Positions 1 to 7,646 of a DNA stretch of 15,268 nucleotides are shown in pieces. The DNA comes from SIG598 sp045580875. Its GTDB lineage: Bacteria > Bacillota > Clostridia > Oscillospirales > Acutalibacteraceae. The position numbers and the translations under genes were made by a program. Positions within the stretch are counted from its first letter, which is position 1; each line of letters opens with the position of its first letter. A model generated the notes under the pieces. The model was not told the origin of the DNA. It saw only the letters and a program-made list of their open reading frames with translations, and searched no databases. The stretch covers positions 1 through 15,268 of the forward strand of contig JAZNOP010000041.1 of the NCBI GenBank assembly GCA_045580875.1, written 5' to 3'.

Positions 1-1
1 G

Positions 2-30
2 CCTCCGACTTATAACCGGGGGTTTTCGTT
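2..30 (+). terminator. Possible terminator of an off-window upstream gene
   Basis: CCTCCG (2-7) pairs with CGGGGG (17-22), with one G-T wobble and a 9-nt loop, and is followed by TTTTCGTT. The six-pair stem is short and the upstream gene is outside the window, so this is only a possible plus-strand terminator. Confidence 0.25.
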
Positions 31-38
31 AAATAAAA

Positions 39-71
39 AAAAAGAAATCGTTTTATAAAACGATTTCTTTT
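39..71 (-). terminator. Intrinsic terminator of the tRNA-Met gene
   Basis: GAAATCGTTTT and AAAACGATTTC form a near-perfect inverted repeat with a 2-nt centre at about 44-67. Read on the minus strand it lies just after the tRNA CCA end and is followed by a run of T (the A-run at 34-43 on the plus strand). This is the expected 3' end signal for the tRNA transcript. Confidence 0.8.
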
Positions 72-148
72 TGGTAGCGGCGGTCGGAATCGAACCAACG
101 ACACTGCGGGTATGAACCGCATGCTCTAGCCAACTGAGCTATGCCGGC
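72..148 (-). tRNA. tRNA-Met (CAT), elongator type, with acceptor-stem mismatches
   Basis: The reverse strand folds as a 77-nt tRNA with CCA encoded at 72-74. The D stem is GCTC/GAGC, the anticodon stem TGCGG/CCGCA encloses loop TTCATAC with anticodon CAT, and the T arm is GTTGG-TTCGATT-CCGAC. It lacks initiator hallmarks, so it should be the elongator methionine tRNA. The acceptor arm is odd: the 5' strand is GCCGGCA and the 3' strand CGCCGCT. That gives a G-U at 1:72 (common in this family) but C-C at 2:71 and A-C at 7:66. From memory, related tRNA-Met genes start GGCGG and pair fully. It may be a real variant, a decaying gene or a sequence error. Confidence 0.9.
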
Positions 149-172
149 GTGTCTGTACTAAACAGCTTTTTC

Positions 173-200
173 ATTATACCAAATAATTTTACGTTGTCAA
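173..200 (-). promoter_or_regulatory. Sigma-A promoter of the tRNA-Met gene
   Basis: On the minus strand TTGACA (195-200) and TATAAT (173-178) are separated by 16 bp. The -10 box lies 24 bp before the mature tRNA 5' end. Both hexamers are perfect consensus, as expected for a stable-RNA gene. Confidence 0.88.
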
Positions 201-260
201 GTCCTTTTTTTACGCTTTTTAGAGCAAATATATTTTATTTTATCTCAAGGTAGTGATTTT

Positions 261-1655
261 ATGGATAATCGTCAGCTTCAGATAATCCGCACACGAGTCG
301 AACAGATCCGCGAAGAGAGCCCGTGGATGGAAGAATACGAGATTGAAGCGATCATATGCAGCGAGTTTTCGCTCTCTGAATTCGACAGTACTTCCTTTCT
401 GAGCACCGTTCATTCGGTTGTTGACAGCGGACCAAAGGTTCCACCGCCCCTGCCGGAGGAAATCACCATGTCCGACCGCCTCATCGAGCATTATTCCGAG
501 ATCCAGCCCGATGCCATCGGTAAATTCGGCGCATACGAGGGCGTCAAGACCGGACCGGCTCAGCGCCGCGACGTTGCGACACGTGCTCTTTATGATCTTG
601 CAAAGGCGGCCGAAAGTGACGAAGCCTCCTCAGCCATCGTTGCAAAGGCGCGTGAGACCATCAGTCAGAATATCCGCCGCGAGTCAAACAGAATCGGACT
701 CACCCTGCTGCTCTCGCATATCATTCAGGTAGCACTCAGCTTTGTGCTGGTAGTGTTCACCGTACTCATCATGGGCTGGACCCTCGACGAGGTCTATAAT
801 TTCATAACCCAGCCGTCCAGCATGGCACTTCTTCACGCCGGGTTGCTGCTTCTTGCGTTCGCTTTTCCTTTCGTTACATATATTTTCATACATAAACTGC
901 CCATTGGTGAAATCATTCCGCTGCATAAACTCCGCCGCGGCGAGCTGCTGCCGATGGTCGGAATGGGTCTCGCCATGATGATGGCTGACGGTGTTCTGTG
1001 CAACTACATCAACTATCCCGGCGCTGTAAGAGGCGCAAACTACAGCTACGAAGCTGTTTCATTCGGCAACAATCCCAACGATATGATACTTACATTCGTA
1101 TGTCTCGGTATCATTCCGGCACTCATTGAAACCTTTGTTTTCGACGGCGTTATCCTTCAGGTCATGCGCCGCCGCGGCGGTGACGGCTTCGCGCTTGTCA
1201 TCAGCTCGGTATTCTACGCACTCATGACCACCAACTTTGTCGAGATGCCCGGCGCATTCCTCACCAACCTGATGCTCGGCTATCTGGTCATTTTCTCCGG
1301 TTCGCTTGTACCGGCAGTTGCTGTACGTCTTGTCGAGCGTATCCTTTTCTTCGGCGTAACCCAGCTCGGATTCATCGTTTCCGATACAACCATTGTTCAG
1401 TACATCGACTGCTTTATCACCATTATTCTCATCGCCTGCGGAATCGTCGGCTTCTTCCTTCTCATCGCCCGATTCCCCGAGCTTTTCATGCTCAAGAAGA
1501 GCGACCCCTGTCTCACCATGTGGCAGAAAATCAAGCTTTCGGTTCTCCGTATCCCTGTGCTTATTCTCATGCTTATCGCAATTGTCTCCTCGCTCATGCA
1601 GGTCTTTGACATAGATACCATTCTCACCCAGATGGAGAAATTTATCTATGAATGA
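261..1655 (+). CDS. CPBP-like intramembrane protein lacking the protease residues
   Basis: This is a 464-residue protein. Residues 1-145 are hydrophilic and probably cytoplasmic; from about 146 onward come about seven or eight hydrophobic segments. Residues 284-357 follow the CPBP (CAAX protease/bacteriocin-processing) pattern, but the catalytic positions have changed. The EExxxR motif reads ETFVFDG (E290 kept, second Glu to Thr, Arg to Asp). The first His is Thr (about T323 in YALMTTN) and the second is Arg (about R356 in AVRLVER). CPBP enzymes such as Rce1 cleave substrates in the membrane; this one is inferred to be inactive, perhaps a binding or scaffold protein. The ATG is preceded by CAAGG at 245-249. 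It overlaps tadA by 8 nt, so the two are probably cotranslated. The family call is by motif only. Confidence 0.72.
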   Translation: MDNRQLQIIRTRVEQIREESPWMEEYEIEAIICSEFSLSEFDSTSFLSTVHSVVDSGPKVPPPLPEEITMSDRLIEHYSEIQPDAIGKFGAYEGVKTGPAQRRDVATRALYDLAKAAESDEASSAIVAKARETISQNIRRESNRIGLTLLLSHIIQVALSFVLVVFTVLIMGWTLDEVYNFITQPSSMALLHAGLLLLAFAFPFVTYIFIHKLPIGEIIPLHKLRRGELLPMVGMGLAMMMADGVLCNYINYPGAVRGANYSYEAVSFGNNPNDMILTFVCLGIIPALIETFVFDGVILQVMRRRGGDGFALVISSVFYALMTTNFVEMPGAFLTNLMLGYLVIFSGSLVPAVAVRLVERILFFGVTQLGFIVSDTTIVQYIDCFITIILIACGIVGFFLLIARFPELFMLKKSDPCLTMWQKIKLSVLRIPVLILMLIAIVSSLMQVFDIDTILTQMEKFIYE

Positions 1656-2169
1656 TCGCGACGAAAAATTCATGCAGCTGGCTATCGAGCAGGCTATTCT
1701 TGCCGCTGAAGACGGCGAAACACCTGTCGGTGCGGTGTGTGTACTTGGTGACCGTGTGGTTTCTGTCGGGCGCAACCGCCGCGAAAAGGACAAGGATGCT
1801 CTTGCCCATGCCGAAATTGAAGCAATCCGGCTTGCCTGCCGCGAGCTTGGCGGCTGGCGGCTGTGGCAGTGTGAGCTGTATGTCACACTCGAGCCCTGTC
1901 CGATGTGTGCCGGCGCGATAATCAACTCACGCATAAAGCGTGTCGTCTACGGCGCAAGCGATTTCAAGGCAGGCTCCTGCGCCAGCGTAGTAAACCTCTT
2001 CGAGCTGCCCTACAACCACCGTCCGGAGGTTGTCAGCGGTTTTATGGCAGAGGAATGCGGTGCAATTCTGACCGGTTTCTTCCGCCGTCTCAGAGAGCAG
2101 AAAGCACGTGAAAAAGCCGAAAAGGCTTCCGCAGCTGACACTACCGACAACTGCACCTGCTGCGAATAA
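1648..2169 (+). CDS. tadA: tRNA-specific adenosine deaminase TadA
   Basis: The product is a 173-residue cytidine/deoxycytidylate deaminase-fold enzyme. It carries the zinc and catalytic motif HAE at 54-56 (H54 ligand, E56 proton shuttle) and PCPMCAGA at 83-90 (zinc ligands C84 and C87). The order and spacing are typical of TadA, which deaminates A34 to inosine in tRNA-Arg(ACG) in the cytoplasm so that all CGN codons can be read. The N-terminal FMQLAIEQAILAAEDGETPVGAV stretch is also family-typical. The length is slightly above the usual 150-165 because of a charged Ala/Lys-rich tail (150-165) ending in a Cys-rich CTCCE whose role is unknown. The ATG lies inside the 3' end of the preceding membrane-protein gene. 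Confidence 0.95.
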   Translation: MNDRDEKFMQLAIEQAILAAEDGETPVGAVCVLGDRVVSVGRNRREKDKDALAHAEIEAIRLACRELGGWRLWQCELYVTLEPCPMCAGAIINSRIKRVVYGASDFKAGSCASVVNLFELPYNHRPEVVSGFMAEECGAILTGFFRRLREQKAREKAEKASAADTTDNCTCCE

Positions 2170-2185
2170 TACGAAAATCAAACCG

Positions 2186-2223
2186 AACGCACTGATTGAG
2201 GTAAGCATCTCAGCCAGTGCGTT
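2186..2223 (+). terminator. Hairpin after tadA, possible weak terminator
   Basis: AACGCACTG (2186-2194) pairs perfectly with CAGTGCGTT (2215-2223), with additional inner GAG/CTC pairing. The tail is ATTTATGAAAT, without a clear U-run. It may attenuate transcription into the ATPase gene rather than stop it. Confidence 0.5.
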
Positions 2224-2279
2224 ATTTATGAAATATTGTGAATATACGGTAAATTATTCCCAATCAACCGAGGTCTGTT

Positions 2280-3140
2280 ATGATTTATCTGTCATCTTTT
2301 TGCTTTCCCGACGAAGAGTGTGAGCTCGCTGCACTCGGTCCGTATGCAGACATGACCTGCTACAGCTCCTACTACCCGTTCCGCCTGCTGAGCCGGAGAG
2401 ATTTTACAAAGCTGACCTTTGAGCCGGTCACAGTGCTCTACGGCGGCAACGGCTGCGGAAAGACAACCATACTCAATATCATCAGTGAAGCCCTCGGTCT
2501 TATGCGTGATGCTCCGTTTAACCGGAGCTCATTTTTCGACCGCTATGTAAAGCTGTGCAGCTACGAGATGCAGCGCACTCCTGACGAAAACGGGCGATTC
2601 ATCTCCAGCGATGATGTCTTTGACTTCATGCTCAGTCTGCGCCGAATAAATTCCGACATTGACGACAAGCGCGAAGAGGTTTTCTCTGACTATATCTCCG
2701 ACCGCCGCTCGGAATTCAGACTGCACTCGCTTGATGACCTCGATCAGCTCAAGCGGGTCAATCTTGCCCGTTCAAAAACCCGTTCAAAATACACAAACTC
2801 ACGTCTGATAAAGAATATACGCGAGCATTCCAACGGCGAGAGCGCATTTCTCTACTTTTCCGAAAAAATAACCGAAAACGGAATTTATCTGCTCGATGAG
2901 CCGGAAAACAGCCTTTCTCCTGAGCGGCAGCTTGAGATGCTTAAATTCATCGAAGACTCGGCGCGCTTTTTTGGCTGTCAGTTCATAATCGCCACCCACT
3001 CGCCCTTCTTCCTTGCCATGAAGGGTGCAAAAATCTACGACATGGACAGCACACCGATAGTCACAAAGAAGTGGACCGAGCTGAAAAATGTCAGGATATA
3101 CTACGATTTCTTCATGAGCCGCCGCGACCAGTTCGATTGA
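2280..3140 (+). CDS. Small ABC-type AAA family ATPase
   Basis: This is a 286-residue single-domain ATPase of the SMC/RecF/OLD-like AAA group, not a transporter subunit. Visible motifs are Walker A GGNGCGKTT (55-63), an ABC-signature-like SNGES (184-188), Walker B GIYLLDEPENSLSP (201-214) and the switch histidine in ATHSPFF (H240). The region between Walker A and the signature (about 65-180) is short, charged and helical, with no long coiled coil or zinc hook. No nuclease, TOPRIM or HEPN domain is fused and no partner gene is adjacent. Such proteins are common in Firmicutes, often annotated AAA family ATPase, and mostly uncharacterised. The ATG follows GAGG at 2268-2273. It lies 110 bp after tadA, beyond a hairpin, so cotranscription is possible but not shown. 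Confidence 0.85.
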   Translation: MIYLSSFCFPDEECELAALGPYADMTCYSSYYPFRLLSRRDFTKLTFEPVTVLYGGNGCGKTTILNIISEALGLMRDAPFNRSSFFDRYVKLCSYEMQRTPDENGRFISSDDVFDFMLSLRRINSDIDDKREEVFSDYISDRRSEFRLHSLDDLDQLKRVNLARSKTRSKYTNSRLIKNIREHSNGESAFLYFSEKITENGIYLLDEPENSLSPERQLEMLKFIEDSARFFGCQFIIATHSPFFLAMKGAKIYDMDSTPIVTKKWTELKNVRIYYDFFMSRRDQFD

Positions 3141-3175
3141 TGTTATTGCGTGCGGCGCCGTTCAAAAACAAAAGA

Positions 3176-3214
3176 AAACGCGCCGGCTGTACTGTGACCG
3201 CAGCCGGCGCGTTT
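3176..3214. terminator. Strong bidirectional terminator between convergent genes
   Basis: AAACGCGCCGGCTG (3176-3189) pairs perfectly with CAGCCGGCGCGTTT (3201-3214). The plus-strand tail is TTTATGTTTTGTT. The minus-strand tail is TTTCTTTTGTTTTTG. It therefore serves both the ATPase gene (plus) and the CotH gene (minus). Confidence 0.88.
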
Positions 3215-3270
3215 ATGTTTTGTTGTGAATTTATATGAATGCAGATGAAATATTTCCTGACCGAACCTGG

Positions 3271-6180
3271 TCAGATGAACATCTGCTGGCTTTCGCTGAG
3301 CGAAATATCCTGCTCCTTCATCAGCCAGTCAATGACCTTTTCGCGCCGCTCGCCCATTATCCGGCGAAGCTTGTCGACATTCTTCTGCCAGCGTTCATAG
3401 CTGATGATGTCCCAGCGCTCACAGTCTCTCTCCATCTCGTCTTCGATCTGCTCAAGTATCTCCCCGAGCACCTTGTCGAGCTCCTCCGGCATGAACGCGC
3501 TGTTGAGCAGCTCGGTGTAACGCTTTACATACATATCCACAAAGCTGTCGTTTTCAAACAGCTGACGGATAATGCGGTCGGTGCGCGCCAGATAGAGGTG
3601 ACCGATGTTGCTCTTGCTGTCCTCATGGAGGGCGGCATCAAGGTCGAAGAATATCCACTGCCACTTGGTGTCCGGAGTCTTTATGCTGCGGATATTCTTG
3701 CTGTCGTAATTGTCGAAAAAGGCCTCGAATATGCAGTAGTCAACCGCGCTTTCAATATCCACCTGCGACTGGACATATTCCCACACCGCCGGGTCGTTCA
3801 TGTCGTTTGACTGCATATATTCAAGCAGTTCGGTATAGGCGTCCATCGTGCCGGCAATCGCCTTGCTCCGGTTGTAGATGATATCCACCTCGGTTTTCGG
3901 CAGACTGTAATTCGCCTCGAGGTAGTCCTCATTAATCTTTTCTCTGAGATAATACATACCCCAATACTGACCGTTGATGTACACCGCAACCGGCTGCCAG
4001 TCGGCAGAAATTACCGAACCGGAGCTACGGCGCAGTACCTCGGCACAGAATTCATCGCGAACCATTGCCGCTGTCTGATCCTGACCGCCTCCGCGCAGTA
4101 CCAGCGATTTCGCCGTACCGGGGGAATCCTCGCCGAAGAATGGGTAAACCACCGACGATGCGCCGTAAATTCCACGCACGTGCAGCGCGAAGGATTTCTT
4201 GTCAAGCGCACGGGAGTAGTATCCGGTTATCTTTGCACCGGCGGAAAATGTGACCTGAAGTCTGCCATCGACGTAATATTCGACGTCCATCTCGCGCTCC
4301 CAGTCCATCCAGAAATTTGATGTGAAATAGGGTCGCACCTTGTCCTTGCGGGTGTTGTTGAATATGCCCGATTCCTCGCTGAAAAGTCCGTCGGGCGCTG
4401 AACTTACGCATATGACAGGAATGCTGTGCTCCTTCTCCACGAGGAAGGTAGCAAAAACACGGTCGCTCGGCAGCTTTCCCTCGGCAAAGGAGCGCACCTT
4501 GAGGGTCATGCTCTCCTCTATCTTTATCGGACCGGTGTACTCGGGCGATGAGCTGTCCGGCTCCGAGCCGTCAACGGTATATCGGACGGTACATTTCTCC
4601 GGCACCTTGATTTCAACCTTTGTGCCTGACGAAACATAGCCGCCCGATGCAAGAATTTCCGGCATTGCCGCGTATGAAGAGCAGCCGGAAGCATTCGGCT
4701 CACCCTTTGTCGGTTTATCGTAGAAGTATCTGTCAGCTGTGCCGTCACCGCTTCTTCCGCTGGTGACGCCTATGCGAAGCTTGCCTGTGGAAAAGCTGTC
4801 TATTACCCTGCCGTCAGGAGCAAAAAGAAAGATCTCCTCACCGCCGCAGTCGATGTTGAAGCCTGCCTGTCCGCTGACCGCCTTGTCGCCTGCCGCCTCA
4901 ATTACGAAATACTCACCTGCGGCAAGCTTTGTGCTGCCGAATGAATAGAGACCGGGCAGAGCTATATCGTTGCTCAGCGTATAGCCGCGCAGATCAATTA
5001 CTGACGAAGAGCCGTTGTACAGCTCAATCCAGTCGGTCTGCGGCAGACCTGTTTCGCTGTCTGTCTGCGCCGCGCACACCTCGCTTATCATCAGCGAATC
5101 AGCAAGCGGTCTTAAGGCAGAAATTGAGTTGAAATACAGATCCTCATTCTCCTTTCCCGGTGTGGGAAGGGTGAAGAAAACCCACTCGCCGTCAGCCGAA
5201 TATCCGGCTGAGATATTCTCGCCGAGGTCGGCAAGCTCAATATCATCGATGGCGCGGGTCGCGCTGTCGCACAGGAAAAGCCGTGTATCCGCGCGGCTCA
5301 GTCCGAATCCGGCGTGAAGTTCGCCATTTTCGTACTTGTCCTTGCCCGAAAGAAATACCACAGCATAGCTTTTAGCCGGCAGGATAAAGCCGTCAGGGAA
5401 TGACCATTTGTCAAGCTCCTGCTCCGAATCGCTCAGGAAGCAGGCGGTCAGGTCGATATCCTCTCCGGTGGTGTTGTAAAGCTCGACCCAGTCGGAATAA
5501 TCGCCGTCACTGTCGTAGACCGTGCGGGTGTTGTCATTCATGTATTCATTGATGATTATACCGGATACAGGCGACGGCAGCTCGTATATATTCGCTGCAT
5601 ATTCGCCCTCATTGTTTGCGCCCGGAGAAGGCTCTGCAAACCAGAAATACCTTGCGCCCTCTTCTGTCAGCACTCTGCCGAGTGAAATATCCGCCTGAGA
5701 CTCTCCGACTTCCGCCCTCTCGAGCACCTGACTGTCAGGGTTTGTCAGCACGATTTCCTCGCCGCTGCTGGAAATTCTGAAATTCGAGTGATACTCGCCT
5801 GTTCTTGTATCGTATTTATCCTTGCCCGATGCAAAGACAACAAGATACTCACCCGGCTGCACTGTCACCGGCGGAAATGCCCATCTGTAGGGCTCATCGA
5901 TGCTGTCGGAGAGATACCACCCCTCCATGGACATCGGCTCGTTTCCGGCATTGCACAGCTCTATCCAGTCGTGATATTCGCCGTCGCTGTCGGTCAGTGT
6001 GCTGAGATTCTTCGCCATCACCTCAGTGATAAGCATCGATGCATTTTCCTCGTGATAGGTGTCACCACGTCCGGCAATCGCCATGACGGCTATCATCACC
6101 ACCGACAGCACAAGAAAAACCGTCAGCAATATATTCCCCTTTCCGGAAAAAAGGGATTTCATCTTTTCGAATATTTTCAT
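3271..6180 (-). CDS. Membrane-anchored CotH-family protein with three lamin-tail domains
   Basis: The protein has 969 residues. A basic N-terminus and a hydrophobic helix (about 17-36, no clear cleavage site) suggest a signal anchor with the rest outside the cell. Three lamin-tail (LTD) domains follow, each marked by a DW[IV]EL motif: DWIELCN at 71, DWVELYN at 230 and DWIELYN at 383, about 155 residues apart. Residues about 508-583 look like a chitobiase/hexosaminidase C-terminal module (TVRYTVDGSEP at 531-541). Residues about 584-930 are CotH-like, with RDEF (708-711), REKIN (746-750), DNYDSKN (823-829) and FFDLDAAL (844-851). CotH of Bacillus is an atypical kinase of spore-coat proteins; LTD-CotH proteins elsewhere are surface or secreted and poorly studied. 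It starts 45 bp after the glycosyltransferase gene, probably in the same operon. Kinase activity here is inferred from the family. Confidence 0.88.
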   Translation of the reverse strand: MKIFEKMKSLFSGKGNILLTVFLVLSVVMIAVMAIAGRGDTYHEENASMLITEVMAKNLSTLTDSDGEYHDWIELCNAGNEPMSMEGWYLSDSIDEPYRWAFPPVTVQPGEYLVVFASGKDKYDTRTGEYHSNFRISSSGEEIVLTNPDSQVLERAEVGESQADISLGRVLTEEGARYFWFAEPSPGANNEGEYAANIYELPSPVSGIIINEYMNDNTRTVYDSDGDYSDWVELYNTTGEDIDLTACFLSDSEQELDKWSFPDGFILPAKSYAVVFLSGKDKYENGELHAGFGLSRADTRLFLCDSATRAIDDIELADLGENISAGYSADGEWVFFTLPTPGKENEDLYFNSISALRPLADSLMISEVCAAQTDSETGLPQTDWIELYNGSSSVIDLRGYTLSNDIALPGLYSFGSTKLAAGEYFVIEAAGDKAVSGQAGFNIDCGGEEIFLFAPDGRVIDSFSTGKLRIGVTSGRSGDGTADRYFYDKPTKGEPNASGCSSYAAMPEILASGGYVSSGTKVEIKVPEKCTVRYTVDGSEPDSSSPEYTGPIKIEESMTLKVRSFAEGKLPSDRVFATFLVEKEHSIPVICVSSAPDGLFSEESGIFNNTRKDKVRPYFTSNFWMDWEREMDVEYYVDGRLQVTFSAGAKITGYYSRALDKKSFALHVRGIYGASSVVYPFFGEDSPGTAKSLVLRGGGQDQTAAMVRDEFCAEVLRRSSGSVISADWQPVAVYINGQYWGMYYLREKINEDYLEANYSLPKTEVDIIYNRSKAIAGTMDAYTELLEYMQSNDMNDPAVWEYVQSQVDIESAVDYCIFEAFFDNYDSKNIRSIKTPDTKWQWIFFDLDAALHEDSKSNIGHLYLARTDRIIRQLFENDSFVDMYVKRYTELLNSAFMPEELDKVLGEILEQIEDEMERDCERWDIISYERWQKNVDKLRRIMGERREKVIDWLMKEQDISLSESQQMFI

Positions 6181-6225
6181 AAAGACAATCCTTGTGAGTG
6201 CTGCAACTCCGACACAGCACTGCAG

Positions 6226-7479
6226 TTATTTTTCTTCTGTTGTTTCGCCGCAGAGTTCAAGCAGAATCTGGGTGAATCTCTGTGCATTTTCAGCCGCGCA
6301 GAAATTCTCACGCCACTTTACCTGCGCAGTTTTCCTCATCTGCATATATTCTTCCTGTCCGATATCTGCTGCTTTTATCAGCGTATCGGCAACAGCCTGC
6401 GCGCATGGGTCGGCTTCCATCAGGAATCCGTTGGTATTATCCACAATCTCCGGCACACCGCCGACATTTGTTGCGATAACCGGAATGCCGAAGGAGCAGG
6501 CCTCGGCAATAGATACCGGAACACCGCCCTCGGTTTTTGTGACTGTGACAAAGAAGTCGTAGCCGCCGGTTTCAAGCATACGCTTGACCTCGGTGTTCGG
6601 CATCTGTCCGGCAAATGTGTACTCTATATTCGGCTTTTTGTCGAGCTTTTCAGCCGCCTGCTTCTCAAGATGAGCACGAAGCTGACCGTCACCGATGTGC
6701 GTCCAGCTGATTTTTCTGTCATCGACCAGCGCGAGAGCTTCGATGAGCAGCTCAATGCGCTTGACCTCTACCATGTTGGAACAGCTGATGAGCCGCAGTG
6801 TCTCAGACGGAGCCCACGCGGCGGTGGAGGTGTTGTCTGTGCCGAGATAGGCAATGCTGCTCTTGGGCGGGTCGGAGACCGAATAATTGGTGTTGTAATA
6901 ATCGTAGCCGGCTCTGCAGGCAAGGAACACTCTGTCGAGCAGTTCGTCCGACTCCTGCTTGTAGGGAATGTATCCGGTGGAATATCTTTCAGCAAAGAGG
7001 TCATAGCCATGCGCTCTGGCGATAATTTTCGCACCCGGGTAGAGCTTCTTTGTTCTCAGAATTCCGAAGAGAGCAGGACGGTGCCAGTAGCAGTAGATTA
7101 TATCCGGCTTGCCCTCCGCCTCGACGACAGCCCTGAACTGTTTTGCAAAGCTTTCGCTCTCGCCGTAGTAATCAATACACTGCAGAACAGCCAGCGAGGG
7201 GTGTTTTGCCCGCTTGAATGCGCGGCATATCTCGCGGTAGAGCATAGGATCAAACACAGCCTTGATGCAGCCTGTCACCCACGAAACCTTATTTTTCGGA
7301 CATCGATAGACACCGATATTCGCAGGCAGACCTGTTGTACGCTCGGTGCTTGTGCCGCAGGAAATTATCGACACATCGAACTCTCTGTCGAGCCACTTGA
7401 GCTCCGGCAGTATGAAAGAGCTCTCGCCCGGACCATAGGGAAAGCTGTCGGTTATCAGGAACATTTTCTTCTTGCTCAT
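6226..7479 (-). CDS. Family 4 glycosyltransferase (GT-B fold)
   Basis: This is a 417-residue cytoplasmic enzyme from the ATG at 7479. An N-terminal acceptor domain (about 5-180) includes RAHGYDLF, a common GT4 motif. A C-terminal nucleotide-sugar domain (about 225-405) shows KRIELLIEAL, HIGDG, and the donor-binding stretch with EGG, AEACSFGIPVIAT and VGGVPEIV. The usual EX7E pair is spaced as EX8E here (TEGGVPVSIAEA). Members use NDP-sugars to build glycans or glycoproteins; the sugar and acceptor cannot be read from sequence. An in-frame TTG at 7485 sits 5 nt after the GAAGG at 7491-7495, whereas the ATG is 11 nt away, so the TTG is a real alternative start. It is first in a likely two-gene operon with the CotH protein, suggesting a cell-surface role. 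Confidence 0.88.
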   Translation of the reverse strand: MSKKKMFLITDSFPYGPGESSFILPELKWLDREFDVSIISCGTSTERTTGLPANIGVYRCPKNKVSWVTGCIKAVFDPMLYREICRAFKRAKHPSLAVLQCIDYYGESESFAKQFRAVVEAEGKPDIIYCYWHRPALFGILRTKKLYPGAKIIARAHGYDLFAERYSTGYIPYKQESDELLDRVFLACRAGYDYYNTNYSVSDPPKSSIAYLGTDNTSTAAWAPSETLRLISCSNMVEVKRIELLIEALALVDDRKISWTHIGDGQLRAHLEKQAAEKLDKKPNIEYTFAGQMPNTEVKRMLETGGYDFFVTVTKTEGGVPVSIAEACSFGIPVIATNVGGVPEIVDNTNGFLMEADPCAQAVADTLIKAADIGQEEYMQMRKTAQVKWRENFCAAENAQRFTQILLELCGETTEEK

Positions 7480-7528
7480 ACTCAATCACACCTTCGCCGC
7501 CCGCCGGCGGACGCATATACACAAATTC

Positions 7529-7548
7529 AGATATACCTTTAGATATAC
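7529..7548. promoter_or_regulatory. Direct repeat AGATATAC x2 in the glycosyltransferase leader
   Basis: AGATATAC occurs at 7529-7536 and 7541-7548 (12-bp step), just downstream of the predicted start site for the minus-strand operon. It could be an operator half-site pair or simply AT-rich leader sequence. No regulator is assigned. Confidence 0.3.
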
Positions 7549-7559
7549 TTATTTATAAT

Positions 7560-7588
7560 AGTATATCATCAAATATCTGCAATGGCAA
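7560..7588 (-). promoter_or_regulatory. Sigma-A promoter of the glycosyltransferase-CotH operon
   Basis: On the minus strand TTGCCA (7583-7588) and TATACT (7560-7565) are 17 bp apart. Predicted transcription starts near 7553, leaving a leader of about 70 nt before the gene. Confidence 0.75.
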
Positions 7589-7610
7589 TAAACAGCGGGA
7601 TAAAATTTAG

Positions 7611-7645
7611 TAAAACCGCGGCTGAGTAAGCAAGCCGCGGTTTTA
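7611..7645. terminator. Orphan terminator-like hairpin (GC-rich, flanked by A/T runs)
   Basis: TAAAACCGCGGCT (7611-7623) pairs perfectly with AGCCGCGGTTTTA (7633-7645) around a 9-nt loop. It looks like a two-way intrinsic terminator. It lies between two divergent promoters, so no recognised gene in this window reads into it. Confidence 0.6.
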
Positions 7646-7646
7646 C

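Noticed and set aside
1..30. Fragment of another tRNA (loop CTTATAA would fit a TAT anticodon)
   Set aside because: No T arm or acceptor strand follows; a short terminator hairpin fits the sequence better.
1059..1934. 291-codon open frame on the minus strand
   Set aside because: It is antisense to the membrane protein and tadA, and its product is acidic/His-rich without a domain.
5788..7542. 584-codon open frame on the plus strand
   Set aside because: It runs opposite the CotH and glycosyltransferase genes, which have clear domain motifs. Its product is Cys/Arg/His-rich with no recognisable domain, as expected for an antisense shadow.
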